NCBI GenBank assembly: GCA_001628005.1
Contig: LUQU01000055.1
Span: forward strand, 1 to 35,622
From: SAR86 cluster bacterium REDSEA-S09_B4
GTDB lineage: Bacteria > Pseudomonadota > Gammaproteobacteria > Magnimaribacterales > Magnimaribacteraceae
Length of the DNA: 35,622 nt
Reading direction: 5' to 3'
Shown here: positions 33,307 to 35,622 of the stretch, piece by piece
How the letters are laid out: each line of letters begins with the position of its first letter
Position numbering within the stretch: the first letter of the stretch is position 1
Translations under genes and position numbers: made by a program
The notes under the pieces: model-generated
Seen by the model: only the letters and a program-made list of their open reading frames with translations
Told to the model about the DNA's origin: nothing
The model's database searches: none

Positions 33307-34559
33307 TGGAATTTGTACAACCTATAGTAGGATTTTTTGTTCTTCTATTGCTAGGAGCAATTTTTAGTGAAAATATAAGAGCAATTAAAATTAAGTTCCT
33401 AGTTATTGCTGTCATCATTCAGGTTGTACTAGCATATATACTAATTAACCTGACTTTCATCTCAGATTTTATTGATAAATATTTAGCTAGTGGAGTTCAA
33501 AAGTTAAAGGAAGCTAGTGATGAAGGGACTGCCTTTGTTTTTGGGTATTTAGCAGATGGGGCACCTAATGCCCCATTTGAAATTTCAAATGAAGCAAATA
33601 CTTTTATTTTTGCTTTTGGTGGATTGACATTAATTATCTTGATGTCTGCTATTTCAGCACTTTTATGGCATTGGAGAGTTATTCCTATTTTAGTCAATGC
33701 CCTAGCTGTTATCTTCAAAAAACCTTTGGATGTGGGAGGTCCTGTAGGATTAAGTGCCACTGCTAATGTTTTTTTAGGACAGGTTGAAGCACCTTTATTA
33801 GTTCGTCCTTACTTAGCCTCTATGTCTAAAAATGAACTACTCATATTGATGACAGTAGGGATGTCTACGATAGCTGGTTCAGTAATGGTTATTTACACAA
33901 CTATGCTTTCTTCTATTTATGGTGATGATCTAATCAGACACTTTCTTACAGCCTCATTAATTTCAGTACCAGCAGGAATTATGTATGCAAATATAATTAT
34001 CCCAAGTGACACAAAAACAGATTTTCCTACTGACAATACAGACAAAATGTATTCAAACACAATGGATGCACTCACACGTGGTACCCAAGCCGGAATAGAT
34101 ATATTTTTGAATGTTGCTGCAATGTTAATAGTAGTAATAGCTCTCGTCTTTTTAGTAAATGCAACTTTAGGAGCTTTACCTGATTTTCAAGGACAACCTT
34201 TAACTATGGAGAGAATAGTTGGTTGGATTTTCTCTCCTTTAGCTTGGAGTATGGGAATTCCATGGAATGAATCACAAACAGCTGGAGAGTTATTAGGAGT
34301 TAAAACTATTTTAAATGAATTTGTAGCTTATATTTATTTAGCTGATAACAGTACTTACGCTCTATCTGAAAAGAGTAGTTTGATAATGCTTTATGCTTTA
34401 TGTGGTTTTGCTAATTTTAGTAGTGTAGGAATACTTTTAAGTGGAATGACTGCGATGGTTCCAGAAAGACGTCAAGATCTAATAGCTGTTAGCTTTAAAG
34501 CGTTATGGGCAGCTTTACTAGCTTCATGTATGACAGGTTTCATTGTTGGTATTCTTTAA
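33303..34559 (+). CDS. Concentrative nucleoside transporter, NupC/CNT family
   Basis: The 418-residue membrane protein has about ten hydrophobic segments and the family motifs: GAPNAPF, a central KKPLDVGGPVGLSATANVFLGQVEAPLLVRPYL block (nucleoside and sodium site), STIAGSVMVIYT, and the C-terminal NEFVAYIYL and GFANFSSVGILLSGM. It imports nucleosides using a sodium or proton gradient. The ATG at 33303 (or 33306) overlaps the stop of the upstream oxygenase gene. Its TAA overlaps that of the convergent thymidine kinase gene within TTAA (34556-34559). Together with the kinase at 31413 and tdk it forms a nucleoside salvage island. Confidence 0.92.
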   Translation: MMEFVQPIVGFFVLLLLGAIFSENIRAIKIKFLVIAVIIQVVLAYILINLTFISDFIDKYLASGVQKLKEASDEGTAFVFGYLADGAPNAPFEISNEANTFIFAFGGLTLIILMSAISALLWHWRVIPILVNALAVIFKKPLDVGGPVGLSATANVFLGQVEAPLLVRPYLASMSKNELLILMTVGMSTIAGSVMVIYTTMLSSIYGDDLIRHFLTASLISVPAGIMYANIIIPSDTKTDFPTDNTDKMYSNTMDALTRGTQAGIDIFLNVAAMLIVVIALVFLVNATLGALPDFQGQPLTMERIVGWIFSPLAWSMGIPWNESQTAGELLGVKTILNEFVAYIYLADNSTYALSEKSSLIMLYALCGFANFSSVGILLSGMTAMVPERRQDLIAVSFKALWAALLASCMTGFIVGIL

Positions 34560-35137
34560 TTACCTAACTTCTTTTTATTAAAATGTGCCCTGCATAGAGG
34601 TACATATTTTTCGTTACCTCCAATTTCTAACTGTTCTCCTTGGCTTACAATATTTCCCTCTTTATCCAATCTAACGACCATGGTTGCTTTTCTACCGCAC
34701 CAACAAACAGTTTTAATCTCTTTCAAGTTATCAGCCCAAGCTAATAAATATTTACTTCCTTCAAATAACTCTCCTTGAAAATCAGTTCGAATTCCAAATG
34801 CCAAGACTGCAGTGTCTAGTTCATCTGCTATTTTACCTAATTGAGCAACTTGTTTTTTGGTCAAGAATTGAGCTTCGTCTATTAAGACACATTTAATTTC
34901 TATTTGATCTTTGTCTTCTATTAGGCTTTGAAAGAGATCAGTGTCTTCAGAAAAGGGTAATGCATCAGCACTTATGCCTATCCTGGAAACAATTCTATTT
35001 TCTTCATATCTATTATCACCAGAGAAAGTGAACATCTTAGTTTTCATACCTCTCTCTAGATAATTGTGGTTTGCTTGTAACAATGCAGTTGACTTGCCGG
35101 CATTCATAGAAGAGTAGTTAAAGTAAAGCTTAGCCAT
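34556..35137 (-). CDS. tdk: Thymidine kinase
   Basis: The 193-residue protein is a type II thymidine kinase: P-loop MNAGKST (11-17), the DEAQF motif with catalytic Glu88 (LIDEAQFL), the lasso and thymidine-binding segment in the C-terminal half (GGNEKYVPLCRAHF) and cysteine pairs (CWC near 141 and C in PLCRAHF) for the structural zinc. It phosphorylates thymidine and deoxyuridine to monophosphates with ATP. The ATG lies 66 bases from the divergent MATE gene. The shared TTAA stop with nupC suggests their 3' ends are jointly constrained. Length and motifs are complete. Confidence 0.94.
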   Translation of the reverse strand: MAKLYFNYSSMNAGKSTALLQANHNYLERGMKTKMFTFSGDNRYEENRIVSRIGISADALPFSEDTDLFQSLIEDKDQIEIKCVLIDEAQFLTKKQVAQLGKIADELDTAVLAFGIRTDFQGELFEGSKYLLAWADNLKEIKTVCWCGRKATMVVRLDKEGNIVSQGEQLEIGGNEKYVPLCRAHFNKKKLGN

Positions 35138-35203
35138 GCTCTTAGTTTAGGATTTTGGTTAATGTTGGTCCAGTTATAAGTGTGATAGTATGCCACGCTC
35201 CAA

Positions 35204-35622
35204 ATGTCACAGATAAAAGATATCGATGAAAGTAATCAGGATGAATCTGCAGAGATTTCTCATCCAGAAACCCTAAGTGTTTGGGGTCTTGCTTGGCCTC
35301 CCATTTTAGGTAATTTACTTTGGTCCAGTGTAGGTATTATTTCAATAAAAGCAGTAGGCACATTAGGTGCAGAGGCAGTAGCTGCTGTTGGTACTGGGCA
35401 AAGAATGGTGTGGGTTTTTCAGGCTCTTTTAATGGCAGTTATGACAGGGACCACAGCCTTGGTTGCCAGAGCTGTAGGTTCAAAAAATATGATTGAGGCA
35501 GCTCATGTTACAAGATTAGCAATAGGAGTCAGCTTAGGCCTATCACTTTTAACAACTCTGATAATTGTCCTGTTCGCTGAAACTTTCATAAGTATATTTG
35601 GATTAGATCCAGTTGCTCAAGA
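35204..35622 (+). CDS. MATE family efflux transporter, N-terminal part (partial)
   Basis: From ATG 35204 the frame is open to the right edge and gives about 139 residues. After an acidic cytoplasmic leader (about 20 residues) comes TLSVWGLAWPPILGNLLWSS, the first helix of a MATE-fold transporter, then AVGTLGAEAVAAVGTGQRMVW with the typical glycine- and alanine-rich helix 2, ALLMAVMTGTTALVARAVGSKN with the family's loop after helix 3, and two more helices. MATE proteins export drugs, cations or organic molecules by sodium or proton antiport. The C-terminal two thirds lie outside the window, so subfamily cannot be assigned. Confidence 0.85.
   Translation, partial: MSQIKDIDESNQDESAEISHPETLSVWGLAWPPILGNLLWSSVGIISIKAVGTLGAEAVAAVGTGQRMVWVFQALLMAVMTGTTALVARAVGSKNMIEAAHVTRLAIGVSLGLSLLTTLIIVLFAETFISIFGLDPVAQ

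Overview
The window is compact, AT-rich bacterial chromosome with very short intergenic gaps, many same-strand runs whose genes touch or overlap, a tRNA gene, and no integrase, transposase, CRISPR array or phage gene. The order ftsK-lolA-serS, a TusD-like protein, SohB, an outer membrane TIGR02001-type barrel and a TonB-dependent receptor point to a Gram-negative gammaproteobacterium. The small, tightly packed, AT-rich layout with lipid-, amide- and nucleoside-scavenging genes best fits a streamlined marine lineage such as SAR86. That taxonomic reading is inference from gene content; no marker-gene phylogeny was possible.

Layout. 1-2015: end of an unrecognised membrane protein, tRNA-Gly(TCC), then a three-gene run (CDGSH iron-sulfur protein, Ddn/DUF385-like flavin reductase, epoxide hydrolase). 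2020-4530 (minus): a large secreted zinc metalloprotease. 4655-10868 (plus): a tight six-gene run of amidohydrolase, Smr-like protein, TauD-type dioxygenase, dihydroorotase-like cyclic amidase (broken), NylA/GatA-type amidase and PhyH-type dioxygenase. 10869-13085: two divergent nitronate monooxygenase paralogues, the second one broken, separated by a 20-bp tandem duplication. 13098-17137: a tiny membrane protein, a UMF1-type transporter, a glycerophosphodiester phosphodiesterase, an acyltransferase and an outer membrane protein. 17351-21272 (plus): SDR dehydrogenase, SohB, AcuI/YhdH-type reductase, a 41-residue membrane protein and a third nitronate monooxygenase. 21269-22992 (minus): enoyl-CoA hydratase family protein and TrxB. 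23089-27492 (plus): FtsK, LolA, SerS. 27489-28057 (minus): TusD-like and a short TusC-like protein. 28260-31370: an Oar-like TonB-dependent receptor followed by a clear bidirectional terminator. 31413-35137: a nucleoside island made of an adenosine-kinase-like PfkB enzyme, an IPNS-like 2OG-Fe(II) oxygenase translationally coupled to a NupC-type nucleoside transporter, and thymidine kinase. 35204-end: start of a MATE transporter.

The two regions most worth pursuing are the amidase/dioxygenase operon (4655-10868), which reads like a catabolic pathway for cyclic or N-acylated amides, and the nucleoside island, where an oxygenase overlaps a nucleoside transporter. Two genes (dihydroorotase-like and the middle nitronate monooxygenase) have each lost an internal segment with a change of frame; whether this is real decay or an assembly fault cannot be decided from one sequence. 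Four of the convergent gene pairs share palindromic TTAA or CTAG stop codons, a strong sign of genome compaction.
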